From a virus, in IMG/VR virus record IMGVR_UViG_3300044834_000039, positions 1 through 33,028 of that record: a stretch of DNA of 33,028 bases; one strand, written 5' to 3'. A model generated the notes under the pieces. The model had not been told where the DNA came from, did not search any database, and saw only the letters and a list, made by a program, of their open reading frames with translations. A program made the position numbers and the translations under genes. Shown here piece after piece: positions 1 through 6,956 of the stretch. Positions within the stretch are counted from its first letter, which is position 1. Every line of letters begins with the position of its first letter.

Positions 1-2056
1 GTGCGGTAAGTGGGTCGCTTCCGGTCTGCTGCTTGATGAATTCCTCGCGCAGCACTGATGCCTCGCCCGACTCGTGGGAAGTAACCATGCGCATGCCGCG
101 CAGGTGGGCGATCTCGGTCGGGTGGCGGTTCAGCCCCGCCCCGGTGATGAGCCCCGGCGCGGCCGTGGTGGCGTACTCGCCCATTACCGTGGACATGGTC
201 TCCAGGACCGTGGACTTGCCATTCGCGCCGCCGCCCCAGTGGACGACGAACACCTGCTCGCGTGTATCACCTGATAGGCAGTAGCCGAACCAGCGCCGCA
301 GGAACAACGTCAGGGGTCCGCCATCGGGCTCCCGCATGATCGCCCTCAGGGTGGCGCGCCACAGCTCGCTGGAGTGCCCCGGCCTGTAGTCCAGATCGAT
401 CATCCTGGTGATGTAGTCGTCCGCGCGGTGTTCGCGCATGGCGCCGGTCTGCAGGTCCACCGTCCCATTGGCGCAGTTCAGTAGCCACGGGCTGCGATCC
501 ATCTGCTGCGGCAGCACGGCCAGCATCTTGCGCACCATGCCGATAGCGGCGGCCTGGGTGGGCGCCATCTCGCACCGGGTGGCCCATCCACGCAGTGCCT
601 TGGCCACGGCGGCCCGCTCTGCCTTCTCCAGTCCTGCCCCCGCGGGTCCACCCTCGCCCCAGGCCTGTGCCTCGCTGTCCACAAGCCTCGACAGGTTGCA
701 CGCGCACCGATGGATCTCGGCATCGTTGGGAGCCCAGCGGCGGCCGTCCCAGGCGTACCATTGGCCCCCGCACATGAGCACGCGGCGGCCGAACGCATCA
801 GCCATGCGTCGGGCGTTCGCCTGGTCAGTGCACAGGCGCCGGGCCTCGGGGATGCCGTCACTCTCCCCCCTCAGCCTCGCGCCACCAGCGGTGGCCTCCA
901 CGGGCTCCACGGCGCCACCACCCCCGGGCCCCTCCCTCAGGCCCAGGCGCGCCAGCCAGGCGCCGCGCGTGCGGCCTTCGCAGGAGCTGTGCATGCACTT
1001 GATGTTGCACAGGGCGTAGCCCCGCGTGTGGGGTGGGAAGTACTGGCACGATGAGGGCCCGTCGGACGTGCTGTGCAGTTCGGCGAAGGGGCACACTATA
1101 TTGATGTCACCCCCGGGGCCTCGGACCCCGGGTTTGACCAGTCCCAGCTCGGTCAGGCGGGCCAGCACGGGGTCATCGGCGCCGGCGGCAGCCAGGACCT
1201 CGTGGCGCGGCCAGTGCTCCCCTGGTACCTCCACAGCGTGGCCGTTGTGGCCACCCGCGTGCCGCAAGGCATCAGCTGCCTCGCGCGCCCACGTCTGATC
1301 GACGACGAGCGGCACTGCGTCCCCGGCCGGGCCCTGCACGAGCCCTGAGCGCCGCCCGACAGGGTTCACGACCCCTTCGGCGAACACGGGCGCGGCGGTG
1401 TAGTGCGGCTGCACCACGCGCAGCACGGCCACGTCCACGGGCCAGCTGCGCACCCCGTCACCGGCAACGGCCCAGTCGCGCAGGGCGGCGCAGTCCAGGG
1501 GGTCGCGCAGCCAGAACCAGAGGTGCGCCTTCAGCACGCCCTCGCACTCGGGCGCCCCGGCGCTGCCTGACAGCTGCCAGTGATAGGAGCACCCGTGGAA
1601 CGCGGGCGGCAGGCACGCGGCGATGGCCTCCTGGGTGGCCATCTCGGGATCCTCCAGGGGATCACACGACAGGGGCTCGAACCGATCGATATCGATCATC
1701 AGCGAGTGCAGCGGCTGATCCTCGAACTGGGCCAGGGCCCGGCGCACGGTCCCCTGCTTGTATTCAGGGTCGCGCCGCCTGGCCTCATCCTCGCCGACAT
1801 GGCGGCCCCGGATGACGCAGGAGTGGCTGTCACCCTCCAGCACCGTGAGCAGCGCCGACAACTGCTCGATGCCCTGCACATGCTCCTCGCGCAGGTGAAA
1901 ATATTTGGCGTCGAGGTACTGGGTCCTCTGGCCATCGGCTTCCCAGCGCTTGGCCAGCGGCCGCGTGGCGTGGGTGAGCACGGTGAGCGTGTCGTGCGGA
2001 TGCACGAAGGGAGCAGGGGCGCGTGCCCCTGCCGTGGAGCCTATGGCATCGCGCAT
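1..2056 (-). CDS. Phage/plasmid P4-type primase-helicase, C-terminus beyond window
   Basis: Replicative primase with a fused superfamily 3 helicase, expected to prime and unwind DNA at the phage origin. The frame is open for about 685 codons to the left edge, so the protein is partial. An archaeo-eukaryotic primase core is suggested by MIDIDRF (D122, D124) and KAHLWFWL (about 177-184). A Cys/His cluster (VCPFAELH, then CNIKCMHSSC) looks like a zinc finger. A D5_N-like region follows, then Walker A GGGANGKST near residue 610 and the P4-family motif EEFIKQQTGSDPLTA at the edge. ATG at 2056 is preceded by GAAGGA at good spacing. It lies on the strand opposite the other replication genes and is preceded by four 29-bp repeats. 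Family assignment is firm; substrate specificity is not known. Confidence 0.9.
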   Translation of the reverse strand, partial: MRDAIGSTAGARAPAPFVHPHDTLTVLTHATRPLAKRWEADGQRTQYLDAKYFHLREEHVQGIEQLSALLTVLEGDSHSCVIRGRHVGEDEARRRDPEYKQGTVRRALAQFEDQPLHSLMIDIDRFEPLSCDPLEDPEMATQEAIAACLPPAFHGCSYHWQLSGSAGAPECEGVLKAHLWFWLRDPLDCAALRDWAVAGDGVRSWPVDVAVLRVVQPHYTAAPVFAEGVVNPVGRRSGLVQGPAGDAVPLVVDQTWAREAADALRHAGGHNGHAVEVPGEHWPRHEVLAAAGADDPVLARLTELGLVKPGVRGPGGDINIVCPFAELHSTSDGPSSCQYFPPHTRGYALCNIKCMHSSCEGRTRGAWLARLGLREGPGGGGAVEPVEATAGGARLRGESDGIPEARRLCTDQANARRMADAFGRRVLMCGGQWYAWDGRRWAPNDAEIHRCACNLSRLVDSEAQAWGEGGPAGAGLEKAERAAVAKALRGWATRCEMAPTQAAAIGMVRKMLAVLPQQMDRSPWLLNCANGTVDLQTGAMREHRADDYITRMIDLDYRPGHSSELWRATLRAIMREPDGGPLTLFLRRWFGYCLSGDTREQVFVVHWGGGANGKSTVLETMSTVMGEYATTAAPGLITGAGLNRHPTEIAHLRGMRMVTSHESGEASVLREEFIKQQTGSDPLTA

Positions 2057-2086
2057 GTAGAGTTCCTTCGATGATTGTGTGAAAGC

Positions 2087-2202
2087 CCCAGGTCCCCGGG
2101 GTCCCCCGTCAAACGCCCAGGTCCCCGGGGTCCCCCGTCAAACGCCCAGGTCCCCGGGGTCCCCGGTCAAACGCCCAGGTCCCCGGGGTCCCCGGTCACG
2201 GG
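2087..2202. repeat. Four tandem 29-bp GC-rich repeats upstream of the primase
   Basis: Units start at 2087, 2116, 2145 and 2174. Each has the core CCCAGGTCCCCGGGGTCCCC followed by a short GTCAAACG-like tail. Copies 1 and 2 differ from copies 3 and 4 at one base, and copy 4 diverges at its end where it runs into the stop codon of the neighbouring gene. The centre CCCCGGGG is a perfect palindrome. The array fills most of the gap between the primase start and the upstream gene. Iteron-like origin DNA or a simple tandem duplication are both possible. There are no spacers, so it is not a CRISPR. Confidence 0.9.
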
Positions 2203-2492
2203 CTGCCCCACGGCAGGGGCTCCAGCCCCCAGCGGCGCATGGTCCGGGCGTGCATCCGGTACACCAGCGGCAGGTCAGTGAGCGTGGGCGTGGCCGACGC
2301 GATGCGCGCCAGCATGTCCATGTACGCGGCACACCGCTCGACCCCTTCAGCCAGGGCCGCGGAGCGCACGGTCTCCAGCAACAGGGGGATCAGGTCGCGC
2401 AGCAGGCCGAGGCGCTCGGTCGCCGGCAAGGCGGCGATCTCGGCCATCAGGGCCGGGCTGGCCCTGGGGGTGCGTGTGGGTTGGGGTGTCAT
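2196..2492 (-). CDS. Small hypothetical protein between HTH regulator and primase
   Basis: A 98-aa protein starting MTPQPTRTPR. The start is chosen because its ATG overlaps the stop of the upstream HTH gene (ATGA), the usual junction in this phage. The body is predicted mostly helical and leucine/alanine-rich (RLGLLRDLIPLLLE), with no recognisable catalytic motif, signal peptide or membrane segment. The stop codon lies inside the last 29-bp repeat. It is probably co-transcribed with the HTH regulator and the primase. I do not recognise the family; a small accessory or DNA-binding protein is possible but unsupported. Confidence 0.65.
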   Translation of the reverse strand: MTPQPTRTPRASPALMAEIAALPATERLGLLRDLIPLLLETVRSAALAEGVERCAAYMDMLARIASATPTLTDLPLVYRMHARTMRRWGLEPLPWGSP

Positions 2493-2752
2493 GGCGGCTC
2501 GGTACGAGTGCAGGTGCGCGCGTACTCGCACACGGCGCACCCGGTGTTGAGGGAGGCGCGAGGCAGGATCAGGCCACGCTTGGCTGCGGCTCTGTCGATC
2601 CTCACTGCCATCAGGGCCGAGGCCCCGCGGCGCCCGGCGGCTATCTGCCGCAGGGAGCCGATAGAGGTCCCCGCGGCTCGTGCAAACTGTTCTCGCTGCT
2701 TTGCCGTCATGCTGTCGAGCACGGCTTTCAACGTCGGCGTTTTGGGTGTCAT
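2489..2752 (-). CDS. Cro/YdaS-like helix-turn-helix regulator
   Basis: An 87-aa protein starting MTPKTPTLKAVLD. Residues about 15-55 fit a small helix-turn-helix of the Cro/YdaS type: QREQFARAAGTSIGSLRQIA with AAGRRG following the recognition helix. The C-terminus carries a cysteine group (CAVCEYARTC) that could bind metal. It faces a divergent promoter region and the plus-strand replication operon, the classic place for a regulator acting on both transcripts. The HTH reading is from the residue pattern; the operator and whether it represses or activates are inference. Its end overlaps the next gene by ATGA. Confidence 0.7.
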   Translation of the reverse strand: MTPKTPTLKAVLDSMTAKQREQFARAAGTSIGSLRQIAAGRRGASALMAVRIDRAAAKRGLILPRASLNTGCAVCEYARTCTRTEPP

Positions 2753-2871
2753 GGTGCCAGCGTATAGCACTTGATACAGAGTTACGCCAGGGGATTTCCC
2801 TTGGTTGACCGCTACGCGCATCACGTGATACTGTTAGCACCAAGTTCAACCACCACCCAAAGGGAATCCCC
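2753..2871. promoter_or_regulatory. Divergent control region between regulator and replication operon
   Basis: This 119-bp gap separates the minus-strand HTH gene from the plus-strand operon. It holds two similar elements, CACTTGATACAG (2768-2779) and CACGTGATACTG (2822-2833), in the same orientation 54 bp apart, plus the palindrome GGGATTTCCC. On the minus strand TGCTATACG lies just before the HTH start and could be an extended -10. The repeated elements are plausible operators for the neighbouring HTH protein; this is inference. Confidence 0.55.
2805..2834 (+). promoter_or_regulatory. Candidate promoter of the plus-strand operon
   Basis: TTGACC (2805-2810) is followed after 18 bp by TACTGT (2829-2834), preceded by TG as in an extended -10. 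The second CACGTGATACTG element overlaps the -10, so a bound regulator would block it. The first gene starts about 37 bp downstream. Confidence 0.5.
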
Positions 2872-3225
2872 GTGATAGGCGTGACACTTCAATTCGACAG
2901 CGTCCAGGACATGCTGGACTTTTTCAACAAGGGCGTGAACAGTGCGCCGGCATCAGCCGAGCATAGCCCCGCGGTGCAGGCGCCAGGTCCAAAGGAGCCC
3001 AAAGCACCGAAGGCGCCAAAGGATGCCGCCGCGCCTGCGGCACCGCAAGCCGTTTCCTACGATGACGTGGCCAAGGCCATTCAGCAGTGTGTGGTCAAGG
3101 ATCGTGCGAAGACCATCGAGGCATTGGGGTCGCTCGGAGCGAAGCGAGGCCCGGACCTGAAGCCTGAGCAGTACGGCCAGGCGCTGGAATTGTTGAACGC
3201 CTTGGCTGACTCGAGCCTGGCCTGA
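2872..3225 (+). CDS. Hypothetical protein, first gene of the replication operon
   Basis: A 117-aa protein with GTG start (GTGATAGGC) preceded by AAAGGGA at about six bases. Layout: a short N-terminal domain (VTLQFDSVQDMLDFFNKG), a low-complexity Ala/Pro/Lys linker at about residues 25-60, and a C-terminal helical domain (YDDVAKAIQQC to QALELLNALAD). The C-terminal pattern, with GAKRGPDLKPEQY before a final helix, resembles a small module seen in other phage early proteins, but I cannot name a family. As the first gene after the divergent promoter it is probably an early protein. No signal or membrane segment is visible. Confidence 0.7.
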   Translation: MIGVTLQFDSVQDMLDFFNKGVNSAPASAEHSPAVQAPGPKEPKAPKAPKDAAAPAAPQAVSYDDVAKAIQQCVVKDRAKTIEALGSLGAKRGPDLKPEQYGQALELLNALADSSLA

Positions 3226-3227
3226 AC

Positions 3228-3386
3228 ATGGGCCACGCCTCGAAGATCTGGACCGTATATGTCGCCGGGCTGCTCATCATCATCGCGGGCGTGGTGGCGC
3301 AAGACGCGGCCCTCATCCTCCTCGCGGTGCTTGTCTGGGCTATCGGCTTCCTGGTTATTGCCCACGTAACTACAGCCAGAAAATGA
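3228..3386 (+). CDS. Small two-helix membrane protein
   Basis: A 52-aa protein starting MGHASKIWTV. Two hydrophobic stretches, about residues 10-24 and 28-46, are joined by a short polar turn (AQDAA), giving a helical hairpin in the inner membrane. The C-terminus ends TTARK. It starts two bases after the preceding stop, and its own stop overlaps the next start as ATGA, which supports it as a real translated gene. The function is unknown; phage early operons often hold such proteins for exclusion or host takeover, but nothing here shows that directly. Confidence 0.65.
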   Translation: MGHASKIWTVYVAGLLIIIAGVVAQDAALILLAVLVWAIGFLVIAHVTTARK

Positions 3387-4711
3387 GCCACTCTACTTAC
3401 TCCCCATCCAGTGCCAAGGGCTGGATGGCCTGCAGCGGCCGCATTGCGCTGGAGGGCCTCGCCTCTCCTGGAGCCCCCGGGCCGGATGCGGACAAGGGCA
3501 CGGCGATGCACGTGATTGCCGCGCACGTGCTCGAAGGCAAGAGCGCTGCGGCATCCGATCACATCGGCAACAAGGTACCTGTGCACGACCCCGGGGAGCT
3601 GACGCGCACGGTCACCATCACCGAGGAGATGGCGCAGTGGGTGCAGAGCTACGTCGATTCGATCCGGGCACTCACCGCCCCAGGCGATACGCTGTACGTC
3701 GAGCACACCGTCGACTTCAGCCACATTGCCGGCATTCCTGGCCAGCAGGGCACCATGGACGTAGGGCTCGTCAAGCCGGCCCTCAGGGAGCTTCAGGAGC
3801 ACGACCTGAAGACCGGCCGGCGGCCGGTGGATGTCGTGAACAACCCCCAGCTGATGATCTATGCACTGGGGCTGCTCGACGAAGTCGAACTGGTGCACGA
3901 CATCGACATCGTGCGGCTGTTCATCCATCAGCCCCGGGTCCGGGAGGGCCCGTCGGAGTGGGCGTGCAGCGTCGATGAACTGCGGGCATTCGGCCAGACG
4001 GTCCATGACGCGATAGCGGACTCCGAGCGGGCGCGCAAGGAACTGGCCGAGACCGGCATGACGGAGCGCTGGGCGCGGATGTACCTGAATCAGAGCCCGA
4101 GCGCGGCGGCGTGCGCGTACTGCCGCGCCATGCCGACCTGCCCAAGCATGCTGGCCAAGATGGAAAGCGTAGCCGGATCCGTGTTCAGCGACCTGACGGC
4201 GCCACCCCCAACGCTCGAGGCGCTGGCATCCAGGCTGCCTGGCCTGCTGGCAGTGGACCTCAGCGCGGCGATGGCCGTCACGGGGCTGCTGGAGGACTGG
4301 GCCACGGCCGTGCGTGCCGAGGTCGAGCGCCGGCTGCTGCGCGGCGACAGCGTCGAGGGCTGGGGGCTGGAGCTGGGCCGCCAGGGCCCGCGCAAGTGGT
4401 CGCAGCCGCAGACGGTTGACGAGTACCTGACGAACACCGTGCGCCTGAACGTGCGGCAGATGTGCGAGGTGACCCTGAAGAGCCCGACACAGCTGGAGAA
4501 GCTGGCCAAGGCACCCACCCCCAAGGAAAAGCCGTTGATCGGTCCGCGCCAATGGGCGTCACTGCAGAAGTACATCGACCGGTCGCCGCCGAAGCCTTCT
4601 GTCAAACGTGCACTGGACATCAAGGAGCCATACAAAGTTCCCATGACACAAGACGTGTTCACCGCCATCGCCGACGGCGATAATGCATCACCTGATACAA
4701 CTGAAAGCTGA
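3383..4711 (+). CDS. DUF2800 family PD-(D/E)XK nuclease with Cys cluster
   Basis: A 442-aa Cas4/AddB-like nuclease, likely a recombination exonuclease. The N-terminus (STYSPSSAKGWMACSG) is the usual DUF2800 opening, with C17. Active-site candidates are D126 in GTMDVG and D141/K143 in EHDLKTGR, followed by a helix with QLMIYALG. C244, C247 and C253 (CAYCRAMPTC) together with C17 match the iron-sulphur arrangement of AddB/Cas4-type nucleases. The gene overlaps the preceding small membrane gene and ends four bases before the DUF2815 gene. In many phages DUF2800 and DUF2815 are adjacent, which supports both calls. The family is clear; polarity and substrate are inferred. Confidence 0.88.
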   Translation: MSHSTYSPSSAKGWMACSGRIALEGLASPGAPGPDADKGTAMHVIAAHVLEGKSAAASDHIGNKVPVHDPGELTRTVTITEEMAQWVQSYVDSIRALTAPGDTLYVEHTVDFSHIAGIPGQQGTMDVGLVKPALRELQEHDLKTGRRPVDVVNNPQLMIYALGLLDEVELVHDIDIVRLFIHQPRVREGPSEWACSVDELRAFGQTVHDAIADSERARKELAETGMTERWARMYLNQSPSAAACAYCRAMPTCPSMLAKMESVAGSVFSDLTAPPPTLEALASRLPGLLAVDLSAAMAVTGLLEDWATAVRAEVERRLLRGDSVEGWGLELGRQGPRKWSQPQTVDEYLTNTVRLNVRQMCEVTLKSPTQLEKLAKAPTPKEKPLIGPRQWASLQKYIDRSPPKPSVKRALDIKEPYKVPMTQDVFTAIADGDNASPDTTES

Positions 4712-4714
4712 GCC

Positions 4715-5305
4715 ATGGAAAGATCCCTTCTGCTGAATGATGTTCGCTGTGCCTTCCTTGTTCTTGGAGCCCCGGAGGACTACCAGGGGAACAAAAAATT
4801 CCGCTGGGGCGCCGTGGCGCTCATTCCGTACGACTCCGGCCAGCACAAGCGCGTGCTCGCGAAGCTGCGCGAGGTGGCCAATGACGCATGGGGCCCGAAG
4901 GCGGCCACCTACTTCGAGGCGGTGATGTCCGATCGCAAGTCGACTTGCTATGTCGACGGCAAATACAAGCCGGACTACGACGGCTATGCCGGGCACTATG
5001 CGTTGTCGGCGTACCGGTATGCCACCCAGGAACGCCCGCTCGTGTTCGACAAGGACAAGTCGCCGATCTACAAGCCGGACGGCACGCTGTACGAAGGCAA
5101 GGCCGGGCGCCTGTACTCTGGCATGTACGTGAACATGCACGTCGAGCTATGGGCGCAGGACAACGGCAACGGCCGGGGCCTGCGGTGCACGCTGCTCGGC
5201 ATCCAGGCTGCCAGGACCGGTGACGCCTTCGGAGGCGGCAGTCGCCCTGTGCCCGAGGCATTCACGGAGATCACGGACGGCGCTGACGACGAGTCGCTGA
5301 CTTGA
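4715..5305 (+). CDS. DUF2815 family single-stranded DNA-binding protein
   Basis: A 196-aa protein of the DUF2815 family, thought to be a phage ssDNA-binding protein with a gp2.5-like OB fold. Family hallmarks visible are KFRWGAVALIPYD near the N-terminus, GRLYSGMYVNMHVELWAQD in the middle, LLGIQAARTGDAFGGGS, and a short acidic tail (DGADDESLT), a common feature of phage and bacterial SSBs that recruits partners. It follows the DUF2800 nuclease at three bases and precedes the polymerase genes, consistent with a replication/recombination unit. The family assignment is good; DNA binding is inferred from family knowledge. Confidence 0.85.
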   Translation: MERSLLLNDVRCAFLVLGAPEDYQGNKKFRWGAVALIPYDSGQHKRVLAKLREVANDAWGPKAATYFEAVMSDRKSTCYVDGKYKPDYDGYAGHYALSAYRYATQERPLVFDKDKSPIYKPDGTLYEGKAGRLYSGMYVNMHVELWAQDNGNGRGLRCTLLGIQAARTGDAFGGGSRPVPEAFTEITDGADDESLT

Positions 5306-5320
5306 ACCGGGAAGCCTGTG

Positions 5321-5476
5321 ATGACTGATCTATATCATTTCAAGAAACGTGTCAATGGCCCCTCGGCGGCCCTGTACGGCAACTGCACGAGGCTGTCGGG
5401 AGACTGCACGAGGCTGTCGGGTGACTGCTCGGGGCTGGAGGGGGATATCCGTACAGCCGTCAGCGAAGCGTCATGA
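5321..5476 (+). CDS. Tiny protein with CTRLSGD heptad repeats
   Basis: A 51-aa protein, MTDLYHFKK at its start, with GGGAAG upstream and an ATGA overlap with the next gene. The centre consists of consecutive seven-residue repeats (NCTRLSG, DCTRLSG, DCSGLEG), encoded by 21-bp tandem DNA repeats. Regular heptads with Leu and Cys at fixed positions could form a beta-solenoid or coiled element, similar to the GDVSGLRGDVS-type repeats found in many bacterial hypothetical proteins. No membrane segment is seen. The function is unknown. Confidence 0.6.
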   Translation: MTDLYHFKKRVNGPSAALYGNCTRLSGDCTRLSGDCSGLEGDIRTAVSEAS

Positions 5477-6096
5477 CAACGAACACACCTAAATGGCTCT
5501 GGATTCTGGCCGTCGATATCTTTGAGCGGCTGCCGGAAGCCGAAGCGGCGCGATTCAAAGACCAGTTTTCGGACGCGATTCATGGGCACTCTGACCTGGA
5601 GGACGTCCGCGTTCCTTTCCTCCTGGACCTGCTGGAGCGTTGCCTGGCGCGACTCGCCGGAAGCATGTCTGCTTGCGCCGATCAATGCTGGATCGCTGCG
5701 CAAGAGGTGAAGAACACATTGCTTTCAGGCAATGTCATACGCCTTGGGAAAGCGCAAGGGCTGGCACGAGAACTGTGGACGAAGGCGGCGCTGGAAGCTA
5801 CGGTACAGCGGAACAAAGCGAAGCGGGACCCGAGGGTATGGAGAGAAGCGACGCTGGTGAGAGAGGTAGCGAGAACTGCGGAGGCAGCAGCCACCACGTG
5901 GGGCGAGGACGCGGTGCGCAATGCTGCGGCAGCCGCGGACCTTGCGGCCATGTGGGCGTGTTCGATGCGGTATGCCGCAACTGAAGAGCAGAAGGGCAAG
6001 ATGGTGTCGGAAGCAAGAATGGCGGCAGAAGTGGAAGCCCGCACTCAGTACGAGTGCCTGCTGCAATTGATTCGAGAGACGGGAGCTCAGTCATGA
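5473..6096 (+). CDS. Hypothetical alanine-rich helical protein
   Basis: A 207-aa soluble protein starting MTTNTPKWLW. The first part (WLWILAVDIFERLPEAEA, then DVRVPFLLDLLERCLARL) and the rest are predicted almost entirely helical. The second half has several alanine-rich stretches (ARTAEAAATTW, NAAAAADLAAMWA), as in helical-repeat proteins. The start overlaps the previous stop (ATGA), and its own stop overlaps the next start in the same way. No catalytic motif is recognised. A helical scaffold or inhibitor role would be a guess. Confidence 0.65.
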   Translation: MTTNTPKWLWILAVDIFERLPEAEAARFKDQFSDAIHGHSDLEDVRVPFLLDLLERCLARLAGSMSACADQCWIAAQEVKNTLLSGNVIRLGKAQGLARELWTKAALEATVQRNKAKRDPRVWREATLVREVARTAEAAATTWGEDAVRNAAAAADLAAMWACSMRYAATEEQKGKMVSEARMAAEVEARTQYECLLQLIRETGAQS

Positions 6097-6437
6097 GCCG
6101 CCTGCCTCTCCTTCTTCTGCTCGTGGCCGGCGCCACGGGGGCGGCGTCCGAAGACTGGGTGCCTGCCATCCGCGGCTCCGACTTCGAGATCCACTTCCGC
6201 AAGGGGTCCGGGACCATCGCCTCCGTCGGCGGCGAGCGCATCGCCAGCGCCCTGGCCCGGTTGACCCGTGACGGGCGCATCGACGAGCGGATCCTGAGCA
6301 TCAGCGAGCACGACTGCCGGGCAGGCACTGGCCTGCTGGTCGTCGAGCCGCCCCGGCTCGAGGTGCGATACCTCTCGGGCGGCGGCACCCACGGCAGCGC
6401 CGTGGGGGACCTGCTGTGCCTGGCGTTCGACTTGTGA
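6093..6437 (+). CDS. Small secreted (periplasmic) hypothetical protein
   Basis: A 114-aa protein with a typical Sec signal peptide: MSRLP, a run of leucines, then VAGATGAASEDW, with probable cleavage after residue 17-19. The mature part has two cysteines (EHDC and LLC) that could form one disulphide in the periplasm. The ATG at 6093 is chosen because it overlaps the preceding stop as ATGA; a longer reading from 6054 would bury the signal peptide. A secreted protein within a replication operon is unusual, and superinfection exclusion is one possible role. The family is not recognised. Confidence 0.7.
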   Translation: MSRLPLLLLLVAGATGAASEDWVPAIRGSDFEIHFRKGSGTIASVGGERIASALARLTRDGRIDERILSISEHDCRAGTGLLVVEPPRLEVRYLSGGGTHGSAVGDLLCLAFDL

Positions 6438-6444
6438 GCCTCAA

Positions 6445-6567
6445 GTGATCGACGTACAGGAAGCACTTATCTCGATCGGAGTAATCGCTACCGGGGCCGT
6501 CGTGCTCCTGGTTGTCGGGCTTTGGCTCATTGACCGGTTTATCTTCAGGAAACAGAAGGCGAAATGA
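6445..6567 (+). CDS. Small single-span membrane protein
   Basis: A 40-aa protein with GTG start (GTGATCGACGTA). One hydrophobic helix, about residues 10-29 (ISIGVIATGAVVLLVVGLWL), is followed by a basic tail (DRFIFRKQKAK), so the C-terminus should face the cytoplasm. Its stop overlaps the next ATG as ATGA. It is the third short exported or membrane gene between the DUF2800 nuclease and the polymerase. The function is unknown. Confidence 0.55.
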   Translation: MIDVQEALISIGVIATGAVVLLVVGLWLIDRFIFRKQKAK

Positions 6568-6956
6568 ATCACGAAACAATGAACCTGGAAGGTCCGTTAC
6601 TGGACGCCGCAGTAGCGATGGCGGAAGGGTACGTCTTTGGGAAGCCACGGCGGACGACCAGTGACTGCTGGCTGTATCCACTATCGATCCCGGGAGCGAC
6701 AACACTTGGCACGGCAATCAGGTACCCGGACGGAACCTGGGGCCCAAATGTGAAGTGCTATTCCAGCGACTGGGCTACCGCCGGCCCGATCATTGAACGC
6801 GAGGGAATCAGCATCGTGTACCTGCGAAGCAGCAGAACTTGGCTGGCGTCCAGCAAAGAGGTTCAATGCTTCCACGGGTCTCCTCTCATGGCGGCCATGA
6901 GGTGCCATGTGGAAGCAAAAAGAGGGACGTACACCCCATTGGAAACGCTGGCGTGA
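6564..6956 (+). CDS. DUF2591 / NinX-like phage protein
   Basis: A 130-aa protein matching the DUF2591 (NinX) pattern: LEGPLLDAAVAMAEGY near the N-terminus, SDWATAGPIIEREGI in the middle, and SPLMAAMRCHVEAKRG near the end. NinX-type proteins are common in phage early and nin-like regions and have no established biochemical activity. Start and stop both overlap their neighbours, the stop by GTGA with the polymerase. The family call rests on these three motifs. Confidence 0.75.
   Translation: MNHETMNLEGPLLDAAVAMAEGYVFGKPRRTTSDCWLYPLSIPGATTLGTAIRYPDGTWGPNVKCYSSDWATAGPIIEREGISIVYLRSSRTWLASSKEVQCFHGSPLMAAMRCHVEAKRGTYTPLETLA

Noticed and set aside
2087-2202. CRISPR array
   Set aside because: The four 29-bp units are directly adjacent with no spacers, and there is no cas gene.
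3095-4552. A 485-codon open frame on the minus strand opposite the DUF2800 gene
   Set aside because: The plus-strand frame has clear nuclease motifs and overlaps its neighbours properly. The antisense frame has no motif and no start signal.
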